A stretch of 64,000 nucleotides of DNA. Origin: Ianthella basta. Lineage: Eukaryota; Porifera; Demospongiae; Verongiida; Ianthellidae. Under the pieces are notes generated by a model, which saw only the letters and a program-made list of their open reading frames with translations, was not told where the DNA came from and searched no databases. A program made the position numbers and the translations under genes. Position 1 is the stretch's first letter. Every line of letters begins with the position of its first letter. The DNA is taken from NCBI GenBank assembly GCA_964019415.1, contig OZ025872.1, positions 1,973,199 through 2,037,198 on the forward strand, written 5' to 3'. Positions 51,781 to 64,000 of the stretch are shown here, piece by piece.

Positions 51781-52018
51781 TTAACTATTACATAAATTAT
51801 TTAGTATTAAGGTTAGGGTTAAGTTTGGGTTGATTTTATATAATTTTGCTGAGCTGGCTGCCGGACCAATAACCACGGCCTAATTATAAAGTAACTTTCG
51901 ATCGATCTCTGCGGATAGTCCAGACTATAGCTACCTCATAATGCATGGAGCTGCATGTCGTTTGATCATTAGCTGATATAATGACATTCATTGTCGACCA
52001 TCTTTTTGTCTCTCAAGT

Positions 52019-55058
<3,040 letters not shown>

Positions 55059-56199
55059 AGAGGATGGAAGGAGAAGGAGAGTACCTGGCTGGCAGACTGG
55101 TTAGTATCCAGCACACCAAATCATCAGAGGTTGTAACCAGAACACCTGATGTCTGAAGTTTGAATACGTGTGTGTAAGACTGCCCTTCAGTATGAGTGTG
55201 TATGTGTAGTGGAAATATGGTGACACGACAGTTATGGACTGCTTGAGTGGTCTGATTAGACAGGTATTCTATTTTGGTAGTTTGTACACATATCCATGTA
55301 TGTATAGTTATGTACGTAGTTGGGACAGTAAGCACTGTCCTCATTAGAGAGGTGACTTTATTTCCTTTCAACTCTTCAGCATGATGTAGGCTCAGCTATG
55401 GCCTGTACAACCCCCTAGCCTTCTGTCTCCTAACTCTCATGTACATCACAGTAACCCACCAGCAGTAGCCTCACATGACCATCTGGTCTCCAGCCCCTAC
55501 AGTTAAACGTATTCATGGTTTAGGAACTTCATGGTGGTCTTCCTAGTCTCCCAGTCCAAGAGCTTGTCATGAATCTCATTATGCACTCACTGACATCCAC
55601 TCCTGTGTGCTGAGGCATCAGAATGAAATGTATAGCTAGACTCACATTAATAATAGCTAAAATAGCATTAGCATCTTACAGATGGCATGTTTCTAATGCC
55701 TTTCTGTTTTCGTGTGTTGCTCTTTTAGGAACATGATGGTAAAGGTCTGGAAAGAGCAGTGGAGCCCAACACAAACACACCAATCCCCTCATCCACCCAC
55801 ACAGAGGACACACACACAAACACACTCATGTACACTGTTTGAGTATACTTTGAATGGTTATACGTCTGTGGAAGCAAGATGAGTAAATGAGAAATGAAGA
55901 AGAATCTCTCTCTGTTTATCCTACAAAGGGGAGAGGTAACGTGTGAGGTGTGAGGGACTGAATCAGAGTGCCTAACCACCTCTTGGATGACAGCTGGTGA
56001 GAGAAGAGTGTTGTGTCACACCTGTGGACTGATGGGTGCATACATGACACATACACATGTATACATGGACACTACACAACACACACACAAAACAGACACA
56101 TGTAAAGGCACCTCGTGTGGGTACTACACAAAACACACACACAATGTATATACACCTTGCTGGCCATCTCTATCAGTGTGTCTGCCTGGTTGATCAGGT

Positions 56200-56440
56200 A
56201 AATGATTGGTCGGTCGATGCCCGATGCCTTGCAATTAGATAAAATAACTCGAGCGTGGCCATATTTTTCTAAAAAATGTCTGTGGCGCGCAAGTATTTAT
56301 CATGACGTCATTGTCAGCATTGTTGGAATACCGAAGAAGTCACTCCGTAGTCACCGCGCCTGTTCTTCCTCTGCGGGGTCTGATCCCTGAGTCTTCCGCT
56401 CAGACTCAGAGTCTTCAGCAGTGTGGTGTGTAGAGACCAG
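56200..56440 (+). promoter_or_regulatory. Probable promoter and 5' UTR exon of gene B
   Basis: The CRE-type TGACGTCA at 56303-56310 and the donor GACCAG|GTAGGT at 56440/56441 match those of gene A. The acceptor CTCCAG ends at 57311, two bases before the start codon. Conservation of both in the paralogue supports a shared promoter, but transcription is not shown. Confidence 0.5.
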
Positions 56441-57312
56441 GTAGGTGCACTACTAATTCATCGGGTGCTTGAGGGATTGCGCGTGACTCGTCCACTCGTC
56501 TACTGTTCTACCTACTGGGATAGAACGAAGTAACTCGCGCGTTCGAACAAAGAATGGCGAACCCCTCCTGATAATGTAGCACAGCAAAGGGCAGTTTTTA
56601 CGATCCCCTACACGCTGAGTTAACTCATTACAAGGGTAGCAGAGAATTTACAGGTATCGACAAGTTAAGTCGCACGAATCGCTACTTCGATGATGTCCTG
56701 ACGCAGCTAGCTAACTCTTACAGTAAGGGAGGTGTGGCGCTAAGGACGTCAGTTGAAGCGTTGAATATGTCGAGCAACGTTGCTAAACAATCGAGCGCTG
56801 TCGATATTATCCCCTAAGATGAAATATTAAATCGTATGTTGCCCTCAAATCGACAGGAAGTTAAAAACTGAGTTGATATTAGCTAAACGCTTTGCACACC
56901 AGAACTCTGCTGTGTGCACTAGGAATTGTGTGCTCAGCACAACTCCTAGTATCACGTACATTTGACTGAACAATAGGAAGTCTCCGGACACGAAGATTTG
57001 GAAATGTCCAATGCACTCTGGCATCTAGAAAGTGCACACATCTTTAATTGCTTCTTTGGTGAATCATGGCCAATCAAATTGGCTTAATCTTCGCTATTGA
57101 TCAGTATTTCAAATTACTTCCATCAGCCATTTTGGCTGGATTTTTTAAGTCAAACAAATGAAGTATCATGCTTTCCCTGTCATAGCAGGATAGAGGTGAT
57201 TTCTGTATGATCTGAGCTGGCAATGTCTCCTTTCACTTTTTAGAGAAATATGATTATCTAAGCTTTGTAGTTTTTGTTCATTGTGATGTCACATTTGCCA
57301 CCCTACTCCAGG

Positions 57313-64000
<6,688 letters not shown>

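Larger units (their letters stand above)
48574..51877. mobile_element. ISL2EU-like DNA transposon, internally deleted
   Basis: The left end contains GTGGCTATTGGTCCGGCA and CCAGCTAAGCAAAATA. The right end, reverse-complemented, contains GTGGTTATTGGTCCGGCA and CCAGCTCAGCAAAATT, so inverted ends of about 50 bp with a few mismatches enclose 3.3 kb. Inside are a SWIM-finger gene (+) and a THAP-DDE transposase gene (-), convergent. ISL2EU elements are known to encode a THAP-bearing transposase plus a second protein with a YqaJ nuclease domain. Here the nuclease part and the transposase C-terminus are missing at the meeting point, so the middle has been deleted. A foldback element sits inside the right part. 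The target duplication was not resolved. Confidence 0.75.

Overview
The window is nuclear DNA from an invertebrate animal. It holds intron-rich genes with canonical GT-AG introns, dozens of (CA/TG)n microsatellites, short inverted-repeat transposons, and gene families typical of early-branching marine animals (ankyrin-Roc-COR-Death, ZU5-Death, tandem small helical domains). A sponge is a reasonable guess, but nothing here proves it. All gene models below were built by hand from splice sites and reading-frame phase. Each complete model closes to a whole number of codons.

Layout. 1-5 kb: a 34-bp minisatellite, microsatellites, a short relic of a Roc-COR gene and a field of 70-bp hairpin repeats. 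5.2-25.5 kb (+): gene A, 20 coding exons and about 1613 aa. It has a 17-residue repeat leader, about 18 ankyrin repeats, a Roc-like GTPase, a COR-like region and a C-terminal Death domain. That is the order of DAPK without its kinase. 25.8-31.8 kb (+): gene C, 13 exons and about 862 aa, with tandem small helical (CARD-like) repeats, a Ser/Arg linker, a ZU5-like domain and a Death domain. 32-36 kb: intergenic repeats, including a duplicated block and a relic of gene C's 3' exons. 36.4-37.6 kb (+): gene D, a short remnant of a gene C-like 5' end. 37.7-48 kb (+): the TOG4-to-C-terminus part of a CKAP5/XMAP215 microtubule polymerase, 26 exons and 1269 aa. No TOG1-3 exons are visible. 48.6-51.9 kb: a DNA transposon with imperfect terminal inverted repeats. 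It carries a SWIM-finger gene (+) and a THAP-DDE transposase gene (-) that converge and overlap by 13 bp; both are cut short. The arrangement fits an internally deleted ISL2EU element. 52.0-55.1 kb (+): gene H, an array of about seven copies of the small helical domain. 55.2-64 kb (+): gene B, a recent segmental duplicate of gene A's 5' part that runs off the window.

Genes A, B, C, D and H read as an apoptosis or innate-immunity-like signalling cluster growing by exon duplication. The ankyrin exons are phase 0-0 and come as 99/102-nt and 204-nt types. The small helical-domain exons are phase 1-1. Any such exon can be copied without breaking the frame, and the introns around them carry the same duplicated DNA. 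CKAP5 is the only housekeeping gene recognised. Function for the cluster is inferred from domains alone.
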